From contig WHVD01000292.1 of the NCBI GenBank assembly GCA_015178975.1, forward strand, positions 1 through 64,000: a stretch of DNA of 64,000 bases. Reading direction: 5' to 3'. A model generated the notes under the pieces. The model ran no database searches. It worked only from the letters and a program-made list of their open reading frames with translations, and was not told the origin of the DNA. Below, piece after piece: positions 1-11,529 of the stretch. How positions within the stretch are numbered: the stretch's first letter is position 1; each line of letters opens with the position of its first letter. This DNA comes from Hysterangium stoloniferum. Lineage: Eukaryota; Basidiomycota; Agaricomycetes; Hysterangiales; Hysterangiaceae. A program made the translations under genes and the position numbers.

Positions 1-1300
1 TAAGAATAAGGGATTAAAAGAAGAGAGGAGAATAGAGAATAGAGAATAAATAGAAATAATAAAAGGTGTTAAAGAGGACAACGCCGCTGCTTTTTGAACA
101 GACGCATCCACCATTTGAGTGTCAAGCCAGGACAGACTTAGCCAGAGGAAGAGGTGTAAATCCACGTCGCGGCAAGATCGTACGCTGGAGTGAGAGGATG
201 GGGTGAGATGAACGATCCAAAACTCGCGCATACACCTTATGTGCATCTGCGTACCCTGATACACCCAAGTGCTCAGGGTGGAATGGAATGGTCGAGGAGT
301 CCGCACTCGCACATATACCTCACGTACAGCTGGGACACCGATTATGAGCAGACGGAAAGAGAGAAAAAAAAGGAGATAGCGTTACCACTGTCATCGTATT
401 CTCCGCGAACATCGATCAACATGGAGGAGGAAGAGGTCCAATACCCGTTCTAACTCGGGAAAGGTGTTCGAGGAGTGTCTTATTCCTTCGTATTTGCATC
501 TACACATCTAGCGTCCAGCTGCAAACCCCACGGACCACGCGCATATTGAAAAGAGGTGTAATATCTGCGTCTAAGAAAGTCTAGCTTGGGATGGTATTGT
601 GGTTGATAGAAAGAGAGAGATGGTATTGGTGTTATTGGAACTGCGATGACTACCACTGTGAGAATTTGCCGCCGCCCTCCCGGATTCTAATCACACCAGT
701 ATTTGTGTCAAGGCACCCAAAATCCACCCATCTTACATAATCTAAGATCGACTGGATATTTGACCATAGGCATTTTGTAACCCTTTTATCAATTTGTTAT
801 GGTGGGTTGAAGAGGACATGTCATTCTGGGAATGTCTGCTCGCATGCTGAGCCTTTGCGTTGGTCAGTGTATGCCCCAACGCCAACGTCAGGCCAATACC
901 ATTTTACTGCAAATCACTCCTTCATTTTACGAGGGATCTGCACAAGAAGTAGAAATCAACCCGACATCGTCACCTGCCATCCCCGCTGCACCTTGACCTG
1001 TCGTCGCACCCACCACAAACGGCACTTCTACCTGTCGGCCAAGACTATCACGAACTGGTTCCGGCTAAGTGATCTTGGAAGCGGAACGCAAAGCCTTTTC
1101 CCATGCCAGCGGAGAAACTCGCAGCGGGGTCGCAATCAGTGGGTGGACCCAGCGCTTCTACGAGTATGGTTGGGCAACCTGAGTCTGAGCCTTTCTGTAC
1201 AGGTTACTGTCACTAACCTGCAGAACCAAAATCAAGAACACGCTGAGCGCGATCGCGACGAGCTGAGTTCACTGTTGCGTCTCGCAAGCCTCTAAGCAGC

Positions 1301-3068
1301 TTCCCGCACGCCGTCCGTGTCCAGCAACCACAGGTTCAACAATCTCATGCGCACCCTTGCAGCGCTGAAGAGTTTTGTTTCACGCGACGTCGCTGCGCAT
1401 TGACAATGGTGCAGTTGACCAGGCAACAATTACGAGCAAGGTTGCCGCGTTTTGGTGTTTGCGCATGCGACAAAGGTGTTACAGAGGTATGGTTCTCAAG
1501 ATGTAGCGCGACTCCGATGTATCCGTCCGAAAAAAAGGGGGAATATGCAGCTGTTGCGTTGATGGGAAGTGTGGCCACGACTGGAGTGACATAGCATCTC
1601 CCTTTCCATAAACGCAGTACCTCATTCGATACTGAATGCGACAGCAGCCTTATCTCTGAGGCCCCGAAGGCACAGCGGCGTCTGAGGCGATTTATGGCCA
1701 TCAAGTACGGTTCTCAGTTACTCCAATTTTTCAAGCAAAAGATTCAACCTTCGTGTGCGGGAGAGCTATCATGGAGAGATCGGCTCGATTGTCGTTAGTG
1801 GAGACATCTGCAATATTATTTAGACACGATGTCCCGCATAAAATGATAACGTATATCAATGTGTTCCATTCGTGCATGGAACTCATCATTTTTAGCGATA
1901 GCGATCGCCGATTGGTTGTTGCAATAAAGCAAGAATGGTCAAGTGAGTGGGCGAGCAATTTCTGCAATAAAGGCGCGCATCCACAATGCTTCCCTAGGTC
2001 CGTGGGTTGCTGCCATATAGTCGGCTTTGGTGCTTGATAACGCGACAATTGGCTGTTTCTTGGAGCTCCAGGACACGGCGCCCCCGTCGATCGTGGCGAT
2101 TTAGCCCGAGAGTGATGGCGGTGTTGCTGTGAAGCCCAGGCCGTGTCGGTATAGCTTTCTCTACCGTTTATCTCCGTACCTTGTCCCTCCCTACACAACT
2201 TCCCGCACGCCGTCCGTCTCCGTCACCCGCAGGTTCAACAATCTCGTGCGCACCCTTGCAGCGCTGAAGAGTTTGTTTCACGCGACGTCGCTGCGTATTC
2301 ACAATGGTGCAGTTGACCAAGCGACGATTACGAGCAGATTGCCGCGTGTGGTGTTTGCGCATGCGACGAAGGTGTTGCCAGGGCATGGTCCTCAAGATCT
2401 AGCATGACTCCGATGTATCCGTTCGAAAAAGGGGGAATATGCAGCTGTTGCGTTGATGGGAAGTGTGCCTTCGACTGGAGTGACGTAGTGTCTCCTTTTC
2501 CATACACGCAGTACCTCATTCGATACTGAGTGCAACAGCAACCTTATCTCTGAGGTCCCCAAAGGCATAGCGGTGTCTGAGGCGATTTATGTCCATCAAG
2601 TACCGTTCTCGGTAAATCCAATATTTCGAACAAAAGATTCGATCTTCGTGCGCGGGAGAGCTTTCGTGAAGAGATCGGCTGGATCGTCGTTAGTGGAGAC
2701 ATCTCCAATATGCACGCATTGTTTAGACACGATGTCCCGAATAAAAATACATTATCATTGTGGTGCATGGCGATCGCCGATTGGTTGTTGCAATAAAGCG
2801 AGAGTAGTCGAGTAAGTGGGTGGGCAATTTCTACAACAAACGCGCGTATCCACAATGCTTCCTTAGTTCCGTGGCTTGCTGCAATATAATCGGCTTTGAT
2901 GCTTGATCATGCGACAATTGGCTGTTTCTTGAAACTCCAGGACATGGTACCCCCGTCGATCGTGAAGATTTAGCCCGAGAGTGGATGGCGTTGTTGCTGG
3001 GAAGCCAAGCCCGCCCGCGTCGGTATAGCCTTCTATACCGTTTACCTCCCCACCTTCTCCCTCCCCAA
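1301..3068. repeat. internal tandem duplication of ~0.88 kb (units 1301-2199 and 2200-3068)
   Basis: Both units start near the shared string CTTCCCGCACGCCGTCCGT and run through the same order of motifs, ending in a pyrimidine-rich TCCCTCCC stretch. Each unit carries the end of a copia RNase H frame on the minus strand plus what is probably part of the element's downstream LTR. Unit divergence is greater than the divergence between the same unit in the two large duplication copies, so the tandem duplication is the older event. The same pair is at 46614-48318. Confidence 0.8.
1690..2170 (-). pseudogene. Ty1/copia RNase H end, unit A of copy 1
   Basis: Read on the minus strand in more than one frame this gives pieces of the copia RNase H C-terminus: a segment ending in NRADLSMIALPHTKVESFA, which resembles the family's 'ADxFTKALPxxKxExF' end motif, preceded by pieces of the Asn-Asn-Gln-Ser-Ala region. 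Stops and frameshifts prevent a continuous product. It lies in tandem with a second copy of the same region at 2580-3070. Confidence 0.65.
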
Positions 3069-3560
3069 GTACTAAGCAAAGATGTATAGTTGTTTAGTGC
3101 CTGAAGGTACCAGAAAACTCTTTGGAGGGCTTCCCAATGAGGTCGTCCAGGGTTCTGCATGAATTGCGAGAGCAGCGATACTGCAAATGCCATGTTATGG
3201 CGCGTGCCGAGTGCAGGGGACACGGGTGATCCCATCGATTCCCAATAGGGCACGTCACGTATCTCTTCGTACTGTCGAGGCGTGCTCGGTATTTGTGTCA
3301 TGGATAAGTGTTGGTGGGGGTTGAGCGGGGTGGATAGCGGTTTCGCATCTTGCAAACCGAATCGTGCTATAATGTCGTCAACGTAAGTACGTTGCGAAAA
3401 TGAAATTATGCATGAGGTCCGATCTCGCTCGACCTCCATGCCTGGAAAAGTCACTGGCTCTCACATACACATCAATAACATCGCTGACTTGGCTATTACG
3501 GCGCTCATAGACACTTCCCAGGTCGAACCACACCACAATGAGGTGAGGGTTGATTCGCAT
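2580..3560 (-). pseudogene. Ty1/copia reverse transcriptase C-terminus plus RNase H, unit B of copy 1
   Basis: The minus-strand frame 3454-2831 has the copia order after the RT palm: a segment with YVDDIIARFGLQDAKPLSTPL, then DVPYWESMGSPVSPALGTR, NMAFAVSLLSQFMQNPGRPHW and a degraded RNase H start. This matches the Ty1/copia layout RT then RNase H. The RT catalytic core and integrase are absent, and the RNase H part is frameshifted. It is a 5'-truncated, inactive fragment inside the segmental duplication; copy 2 is at 47830-48810. Confidence 0.8.
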
Positions 3561-3984
3561 CGAGCGTCACAGTATTGGTTTATTTGAAGTAGAGTACGCC
3601 GATCGAACACTAGAATGTAAGATTGCAGCTGTCACGGTAGATGGCTTGTAGACTTCGTAGGCTTTATCGTATTTCTGGCCTTGCATGTAGGTGCAACCAA
3701 GGAGATACCAGGATTAGGCGTAACCGGGATCCTAAAAGAGACGTGTTGTCAGTGGACAGTGCAATAACGAAGAGGAAGAATATGGAAAAATGAACAACGA
3801 CAACTCGCCTGCCTTCAAACTTTTAGTGAAATATTGAATCGCAAGATTCTCATTCTGGGGCGGTGCATCGGGATGGTGATAGTACCATCCGAGCTGTTAG
3901 AATGGTTTGGACTTTTTCAGCAATGATGTGCTCATAGGGCTCCTTAGAGCGGGGTACCATTGGAAGAGAATGGGGAGTCAGCGC

Positions 3985-4221
3985 TTAGTTTAAAGTTGTA
4001 TATCCAGGGAGATGATGGGAGAAAGTGTGGTGAAATATCAAGAGGCGACCAAGATATCTGACAAAAATTCCGATTTTTTGAAAGTGCCTTAAATGGGTCC
4101 AAATAGCGTCAAGGACCCGCAAGGAGTTGTAAAACACAAGTAATGGCTCCCATACAGGTGCTGAACCGGAAGAACCCGATCGGTAGTCGGGTTCTATGCA
4201 TTTCCTTCTACTTCTTAACAT
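3985..4221 (-). other. unassigned open frame conserved in both duplication copies
   Basis: A 78-codon minus-strand frame has a counterpart of 123 codons at 49070-49441; the two agree over the first ~57 residues and then copy 1 diverges through a small insertion. No domain is recognised. It could be a leftover of an element 5' region rather than a gene. Confidence 0.2.
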
Positions 4222-4668
4222 TTTTTAATAATACACCCTTCAGTTTATCAGTTGAAACCATGGTAGTTTGTCAATATTGAGGAATTAGCGTACCAAGCAT
4301 TAACCTTCAATCTTGTATTAAGAAAATATCTTTTGTTTTTGATTTCTCTGCCAATTGCAATTTGGTTGTCGGTCACAACTGAGACTGTTCTGTCAGGAAT
4401 AGGCTTGGGTTGTTTTCAGTTTCAGCTTCCACTAGTTAAATTTTCAAGCTCAATATATTTGGGATGTAACTAAGGTTGGGCACATTTCCAACCCTGCTCC
4501 ATTTTGTTGCTTTAGTTGCTCATCAATAGTGTCACAATTGGTCACATCACATAAAATGTACATGAACCCTTCCTTAGGCACCCAAAAGATTTTTGTCTTA
4601 TGGAGATGCACAATCAAATCCTTGTAAAATTTTGAACAAGATTGATTAAGGTGAATAAAATCTGTGGT

Positions 4669-4881
4669 TGTTAAGAACAGAAAACTGACTAATGTCAGTA
4701 GGCTGATGGGGACCGATCAGAAGGACTTGGCTTCAGCTTATGTGCTGCACCCTCACAAGTTACTGTCATGGGTGAAAACTAGTCCTATCAAATTCCTCAT
4801 GGTGAGTTACTGATCGGAACTGAAGGATAAGCCGAGTGTTGGGCCAAGGGGTCAGAGGCCAAGGGTGGGCAAATGCACACC
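4669..4881 (+). mobile_element. LTR-T, 5' ~210 bp only, plus orientation
   Basis: It begins TGTTAAGAACAGAAAACTGAC and follows the LTR-T family (compare 61640 and 56610), with an internal deletion after the 'cttatgtgctgc' segment. It stops where a complete LTR-T in reverse orientation begins at 4882. The first ~100 bp are also present in duplication copy 2 (50935-51027), so this LTR predates the duplication. Confidence 0.8.
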
Positions 4882-5620
4882 TGTTACGACTGTGTCACAA
4901 CCCGACAGTCCCCGAGGTTATCGCCTCCTATCAATGATTCAAGTCATCGTTCAAGTCTTCACATTGGAAACCGTCGGCTTCCCGATGCTGACGTATGCCT
5001 TCACAGTGATCAAACTCCATTTACGCCCCCGTCAAAATATACTCATACTATCTGGTTAAACTTTGATATGTCCCTTTTATTATGATGATCCATTCTACTC
5101 GATGTTTCACATATGTCTATATATACTTGTAACCCTCGGACTATTTCCTTTCTTTGTAATTCCACTCTCAGTTATCTCACAGCCCCCGAACTAATCGTAA
5201 CCTTCCCGTTCCTAGTCAAGCTTATTTGTCAATACCATTTTCCACTCTTCTCCTAGTTAGTATTTCCTAGATGCCGAATACTTGTATATGAACCCATTGT
5301 AGTTGTAGTTACTAGGCAATCAGAATATCGACTCAGAATACCCTCTTACATCTATAGAAGTCTCATACTAAGTACTCCGCTATCCACCTTCGTGTGTGCT
5401 TGCCCACTCTCGGTCCCCGACTTGGCCCGACACTCGACTTATCCTTCAGTTCCGATTGGTAGTTCCGCCGAAAGGTATTCATTAGGACTAGTCTTTGCCT
5501 GTCCAAAATTTAAGGACACCCGACAGAAAGTTGCGAGGGTGCAGCACATAAGCTGAAGCCAAGTCCTTCCGATCGGTCCCTGTCGGCCTACCAACATTAG
5601 TCAGTTTTCAATTCTTAACA
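4882..5620 (-). mobile_element. LTR-T, full length, minus orientation
   Basis: It starts TGTTACGACTGTGTCACAAC and ends CAATTCTTAACA, the complement of the LTR-T start. Length is 739 bp, similar to the other copies (720-736 bp). No matching 5 bp flanks are seen (ACACC left, GTAAC right), so it probably arrived by rearrangement rather than a simple insertion. Together with 4669-4881 it makes a large inverted repeat. Confidence 0.8.
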
Positions 5621-6243
5621 GTAACAAAGGTATTCTAAAGGGTATGAGGTGACAAATAACATTTCCATGTAGAATGGGTAATGGGAGAGCATTGGAATGG
5701 AGATGGGATGAAATGACAAAAATGGAAAACCATAGTGAACCAAGTGTCAGGGTACTATGGGCAGTGACACCATAGTCAGGGGTACTGATAGCAGGAAGCC
5801 AGAGGGCAGAGAAGGTGAAACAAGGTTGTGGGAGGGCCAAATGACTGGGATCCTAATATATTCCCCTTTTATGCCTTTCAATGTTAAACAATGACTATAA
5901 GATGATATAAGAATGAAATTATAAATGATGTCAATCTGAGACAAGTTGGAAGTCAAGTTGGAAATCAAGTTGAAGAAAAGTCAGAAATTAAGTCAAGTAA
6001 AAAATCAAAGGAATGTCAAAGGAAAATATTATTGGAATTTTTATGGTGATGACGATGTTCCCCTCTTATGACTGAGCCCATAAGGTTGAATTGTGATCAA
6101 ATTAATAGTCTTGGATTTTGATTTTTCTCAGAAATTAATGAACAACTCACCAAGATCAAAGCATACTTCTTTTCTGATAATGTTTCGAGTAACAGTTGAA
6201 TTGGATTCAGATTTTTCAAATATGTCAAAGTAAGTTCAGTGGC
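5621..6243. other. no gene recognised
   Basis: AT-rich spacer between an LTR-T and the Tc1 remnant. Short open frames are present but none has a recognisable family, conserved partner elsewhere in the window, or plausible splice structure. Confidence 0.5.
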
Positions 6244-7340
6244 TCAAAAAAAGTGTCCAAATGTTTCAGACTTTTTCAAAGAAAATCCAATAACAAATCA
6301 CACAGGGCATCTACATAATCATTGTATAATGGTAGAACTGAACTTTAATATCTCAGCTACAAAATGACTCCAACTCTGTCCTAGTCCAATCAGAATTGGT
6401 GGAACTATGAGTTTTTGAAAACATGAACACACTTGGACACTTTTTTGAGCATTATTTTTTAAATACAAAACAACAGTTCAGTACTTTGTATTGCCTTCCT
6501 TGGCCCTAATTACAGCTTGCAACCTTCTGGGCATACTTTCTATGAGTCCCTAACAATCTTCTTCAGTGATATTCCCACACTCTGTTGATATCTGCTCCCA
6601 TAATTTCCAAATTCCCTTAGCTGGTGCCTCATAATCCAAAATCTTCCTTTTCAAGATAGTTCAGAGATATTCAATGGGATTGAGGTCTGGGGATTGTGCT
6701 AGCTAGTCCAGAACTGTGATATTTTGGTTCTTCAAACCATTCCTGAGCAAGTTTTGAGGTATGCTTGGGATCATTGTCCTATTGGAATATTAATTCCCCT
6801 TCCATACCAGAAGACCATACTCCAAAATGCTTACAAACTGTTTCACATCAATCTTTCCCTCAACCTCACAAATAATTCCAGCCCCATGCAACCCCATGCA
6901 ATCCCGAACCATGATGCTACTCCTCCAAATTTGATGGTTGCTTCCACCTCTGTCTCCAAGTCATTCTCCAGGCCTTTTCCAGAAAAACTGGGAGACTTTT
7001 GGAAAATGAGATACATACTCAAATACCTGCTGTAATAGCCCTCCCTGTGCATTTAGAGAATAAACAATTAGTTATCTTTGATGGCATGGATGGTCCAGAA
7101 GAAGTTTTGGATGCTGCCCATCATTCCAAGACCAAGCTGATGGGATATTTTGAAGCCAATGCTAAAAATGCAATAGGTGTAGAACAGCCCATTCACTTCA
7201 CTATGTTGAGTTTCCTGAATTTTCCACATGGAATGCATGAGACAGAAAATGGAAAACAAGAAACAAGGGATTTGTCATTGGACACATTCATTTACAGGAC
7301 CCTCAAGTGGCCCAAGCTTCTTTTTATCTTAAAGCTGTGA
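6244..7340 (-). pseudogene. decayed Tc1/mariner-type transposase with one end
   Basis: Reading the minus strand across frames gives the Tc1 DDE landmarks in order: a segment around 7052-6843 aligning with the 'VKFGGxxxMxWGCMG' region, the DNDPKHTS motif near 6770 (the residue before DND is a stop), SPDLNPIEY near 6690, and a C-terminus MPRRLQAVIRAKEGNTKY near 6500. The last piece is nearly the same as the end of the better-preserved element at 30516-31496. Stops and frameshifts make it inactive. Beyond the C-terminus, AAAAAAAGTGTCCAA at 6247-6261 and its inverse at 6434-6449 form an inverted pair. Confidence 0.8.
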
Positions 7341-7572
7341 AGAAAGCTCAGATAAGCCAATCTAATGAAAGGGTCAGCCTTATTATTTGGGATGAACAGA
7401 ACCTACCCATGTAGGGCAGTATCCCCTGTAATTTTTAGGATGGTAGTTCTCATGAAACTGATATTCCAGCATGATACATGGATAGTGGCAACTGATATTA
7501 GTGACAGAGGGCTGCCAACTCCCTCTTCATGTACAGGTGACTGTGGGGGCAATATCCTGTAGTGCACAGGGG

Positions 7573-8292
7573 TGTTACGACCGTGTCGCAACCCTATCGG
7601 GCCCGAGGTTATCGCCACTTGTCAACGTTTCAAGTCATCCTCTCGGAAACCATCGGCCCCGAAGCTGACGAATGTTTCGCGAAGATCAAACTCCATTTAC
7701 GCCCATGTCAAATAACTCGTATTGTCTGGTCAAACTTTGATACGTCCCCTTTATTATGTTGATCCGTTCAATCTTATGTTTCGCATATGTCTATCTATAT
7801 TTGTAGTCCTCGAACCATTTCCTTTTATCATAATCCCGCTCTCGGTTATCATCGGCCTCCGAACTAATCATAAACTTCCCGTTCCTAGTCAAGCTTATTG
7901 TTAATACCGTGTTCCGCCCTTCTCCCCATTAGTATTTTCCAGACGCCTGTTACTGGTATATGAACCCGCTGTAATTGTAGTTACTAGGCAATCAGAATAT
8001 CGACTCAGAATACCCTCATACGTCTGTAGCAGTCTCATACTAGAAGAACCCCCTTCCACCTTCGCGTGTGCTCGCCCGTTCTCGGCCCGATCCCTTGGCC
8101 TGACACTTGACCTGTCCTTCGGTTCCGATCGGTATCTCACCGAAAGGTCCTTCTTAGGATATAGTCTTCGCCTGTCCGAAATTTAAGGACAACCTACAGA
8201 TATTTGCGAGGGCGCAGCACATAAGCTGAAGCCAAGTCCTTCCGATCGGTCCCCGTCGGCCACCGACATTAGTCAGTTTCCAGTTCTTAACA
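7573..8292 (-). mobile_element. solo LTR-T with AGGGG target duplication
   Basis: Begins TGTTACGACCGTGTCGCAAC and ends CAGTTCTTAACA (720 bp). The flanks are AGGGG at 7568-7572 and AGGGG at 8293-8297, a 5 bp target duplication as made by LTR-retrotransposon integrases. No internal region is present, so it is a solo LTR left after LTR-LTR recombination. Open frames inside it recur in the other copies because the LTR is repeated, not because they encode a gene. Confidence 0.93.
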
Positions 8293-8297
8293 AGGGG

Positions 8298-8858
8298 TCA
8301 ATTTCAATGACACTAGGTTTCATGATGTTGATTGATGTTGGCTGTTTCTCTTTCCCATCATTATATGTAACTAATAGATGGTGATACTAACTGTAAATAG
8401 AACAATAAATAAATTTTCAACATTATTTCTAGTGCTTTGAGTGAGGTGAAAAAGATATCAAAAATAAACCTGATACTTGTAAACAGTTGTTTAAAGGTAA
8501 CCCTGTTTACTTATATCACACTACCTAAACAGTACCAGGGACAGTACATATATTGGTGCTTAGTATATGACAGTTACAAGTAAAGCTCAGATGGTGGCCA
8601 GTAATGCCCATACCAGTATCTATATGCATGAGTTATTACATAAGGTAATGATTCCTGTGGTCTCCCTGTGCTAGATCTAAATACTATATTCAATCAATGT
8701 CAGTGTTATTAAAATTGAGATGGTCTTTGTGAGAAATAATGCATTGATATGTGGGATAAGGTGTGGCCTACATAAACTGGACACAGTATTTGATAAAAAG
8801 AGAAAGAAAAATGAGGGTTAAATATTTAACCCTCCAGGTGTGGGTTTCCCTTCCCATA
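8298..8858. other. no gene recognised
   Basis: AT-rich stretch between the solo LTR and the 3' end of the TPR pseudogene; no supported coding or RNA feature. Confidence 0.5.
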
Positions 8859-8889
8859 TCAGAAGATGTCAATTTGAGCTTCAACCCTT

Positions 8890-10680
8890 GATGCCAGGGT
8901 GTCTGGGTGCTCAGTCCCTAGGATTCACTCTCTGGCCTCTAACACCTGGACCTGCAAACTTTCTGCATCTTGCCATCTTCCTATATTGCAATATATCCAT
9001 GCCAAATCATTCCTAGAGGTCAGGGTCTCTGGGTGTTCAAACCCTAAGATTTGCTCTATGGCTGATAACACCTGGACCTGGATTTCTTTTGCAGCTGGGA
9101 ATTTTCCAATCTTCGAATAAGTGTTTACTAAGTGATTCCTGGAGATGAGGGTGTGTGGGTCTTCATACCCAAGGATTCTTTCCCTGCAATCCAAAACCTG
9201 GACTTGCAGTCTTTCTGCATCTGGCCATTTTCCCATGTGAGAATATATCTTTGCCAAGTCATTCCTGGAGGTTAGGGTGTATGGGTGTTCTGTTCCTAGG
9301 ATTCTCTCCCTGGCCTTCAACACCTGGACCTGCAGTCTTTCTGCATCTGCCCATCTTCCCATATTGTAATATGTCAATGCCAGGTTATTCCTGGAGATTA
9401 CAGTGTGTGCATGTTCATTCCCAAGCATTCTCTCCCAGGCTGCCAACACCTTGACCTGCAGTCTTTCTGCATCTGGCCATCTTCCCATATTGGAATATGT
9501 CAATCCCAAGGAGTCCCTGGAGGTCAGAGTGTATGCATGTTCAGTCCCTGGGATCCTCTCCCTGACCTCCAACACCTGGATGTGCAGTCTTTTTGCATTT
9601 GCCCATCTTCCCATCCTGGAAAATGTGTTGGCCAAGGCATTCCTGGAAGTTAGAGTGTATGGGTGTTCTACTCCTAGAATTCTCTCCCTGGCCTTCAACA
9701 CCTGGACCTGCAGTCTTTCTGCATCTGCCCATTTTCCCATGTTGTAATATGTCAATGCCAAGTTATTCCTGGAGGTCAGTGTGTATGGTTGTTCATTTCC
9801 TAGGATTGTCTCCCTGGCTGCCAACACATGGACCTGCAGCCTTTCTGCATCTGGCCATCTTCCCATATTGGAATATGTCAGTCCCAAGGAGTCCCTGGAG
9901 GTCAGTGTGTATGCATGTTCAGTCCCTAGGATTCTCTCCCTGGTCTCAAACACACAGACCTGCAGTCCTTCTGTATATTCCCATCTTCCCATCTTGGAAT
10001 CCATCTTCCCATCTTGGAATCCATCTTCCCATTCTTGGAATCCATCTTCCCATCTTGGAATATGTGTTTGCCATGTCATTCCTGGAGGTTAGGGTGTTTG
10101 GATGTTCTGTTCCTAGGATTCTCTCCCATACCTTCAATACCTGGACCTGCAGCCTTTCTGCATCTGACCATCTTCCCATTTTGGAATATGTCAATGCCAA
10201 GTCTTTCCTAGAGGCCAAGATCCCCAGGTGGTCAATCCCCAGGATGTGCTCCCTGGCCTCTAACACCTGGACTTGTAATTTTTCTCCATCTGACCATTTT
10301 CCCTTCTTAATATATGTGTTTGCCAAGTCATTCCTGGAGATCAGTGTGCATGGGTGTTCTTTTCCCAGGATTCTCACCCTGAACTCCAATGCCTGTACCT
10401 GCAGTCTTTCTGCATCTGGCCACCTTCCCATATTGGCATATGTGTTTGCCAAGTCACTTCTAGAGGCTACAGTTTGTAGGTGTTCACTCCCTAGGATTTG
10501 CTCCCTGGCCTCTCAAACTTGGACCTGCAGTCCTTCTGCATCTGGCCATCTTCCTATCTTGCAGTATGTTCCTGCCAAGTCAGCCCTGGCAGTCAGGGTG
10601 TATATGTGCTCAGTGCCTAGCATGTCCTCTCTAGCCTCATCTATAGCCATCTGAAGTTGTACTGCATCTGACTATCTGTT
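8890..10680 (-). repeat. array of 14 TPR units, 126 bp period
   Basis: The segment encoding 'AERLQVQVL-AR-RILG-EHP-TL-SRN-LA-TY--MGRW-D' recurs every 126 bp (42 codons), the spacing of kinesin-light-chain/TPR_10-12 units. The nucleotide units are very similar (for example the 'ctttctgcatctg' segments near 9212, 9338, 9464, 9716 and 9842), which suggests ongoing unit exchange. The period is broken once, between 9971 and 10158, by 61 extra bases. Confidence 0.88.
9981..10060. repeat. minisatellite expansion within the TPR array (~20 bp x 4)
   Basis: Units of 20, 20, 21 and 20 bp on the theme CCATCTTCCCATCTTGGAAT. The regular TPR unit contains this string once. The three extra copies total 61 bp, which is not a multiple of three, so the expansion shifts the reading frame and separates the array into two frames (10452-9946 and 10079-8925). 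Confidence 0.88.
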
Positions 10681-11529
10681 GGTCTCCTTGTATACAAAGG
10701 CAAACCTCATACAGAGATCATCATAATATATATTTTTTCTTCCCATTCATTGCTGCCTCATTTGTTACAATGTGTAGCAAATGTTCTTGTTGAAACACCT
10801 TGCCATTCCCTGTATCATCAGACATATTGATACATCCTGTTATCAGTGCTCTGGCTGCACACAAATGAGGGACATTGTCAATACCCAGTGCTTGTCTCTT
10901 ATCCACAAAAGAATGACAGGATGTATTGTCCAAGAAAATGACTTTTGTGTGGCAGGATCTCTGGAAAGGAGTGAATAATCACAAAAGACCTGCATGGCTT
11001 CTCTGAATGGCAGACTTAGCCACTGTCCATCACCATTGGATTTGGGTAACTGATCTGGAAGCTCAGATGTGGTAGTTTGTAATATACCACCACATGTAGT
11101 TGCTGGTGGCAACTCTGCAGCTTGTTTTAAAATGGTTTCCATAATATTCTGGTGATGAAAGAATCCCAGAACTTTCAGAATGAATAATCCATCTTGTGCA
11201 CTTCTTGACTCTGTAGCCTTCTTCTCAATCATACTATATGACACTTTTAAAGTGCTATACATAAATACTGTGATTATATCCAGATACTCCTTTCATTGAT
11301 GGATTGTCTGCATCAAAGAAATCCACCTGATATTTTTTATACATGACCAGATACTCTGTCACTGGACAGAGTCCATTTGAGATGGTTGAGGAAGGAAGCC
11401 AAGTGTAGTAACAATTTGTTTAGACAGTTCTTGAATAGCAGTTTCATTGTCAGAGTTAGCTACAGCTTTAAATAGAGTAAGTGCATCATCCCTTGTTAGG
11501 ACTGGAAGACCTGCTGGGCTCCAGACTCC

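Larger units (their letters stand above)
1..4767. repeat. segmental duplication, copy 1 (partner 45666-51027)
   Basis: The sequence from base 1 aligns nearly collinearly with 45666 onward, with scattered substitutions and small indels. Copy 1 carries about 425 bp (roughly 945-1370) that copy 2 lacks, and copy 2 carries a 1.04 kb insertion (49526-50564) that copy 1 lacks. Similarity stops at about 4767, inside a truncated LTR-T sequence that both copies share, so that LTR was present before the duplication. The left limit lies outside the window. It contains decayed copia sequence on the minus strand and no intact gene. Confidence 0.9.

Noticed and set aside
807..1295. 162-codon plus-strand frame in copy 1
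   Set aside because: It spans the boundary of a segment absent from copy 2 and shows no domain; opposite-strand copia context suggests chance openness.
9593..10654. A 353-codon plus-strand open frame
   Set aside because: It is antisense to the TPR array; its periodic sequence reflects the 126 bp units, and the minus strand gives a known repeat family.
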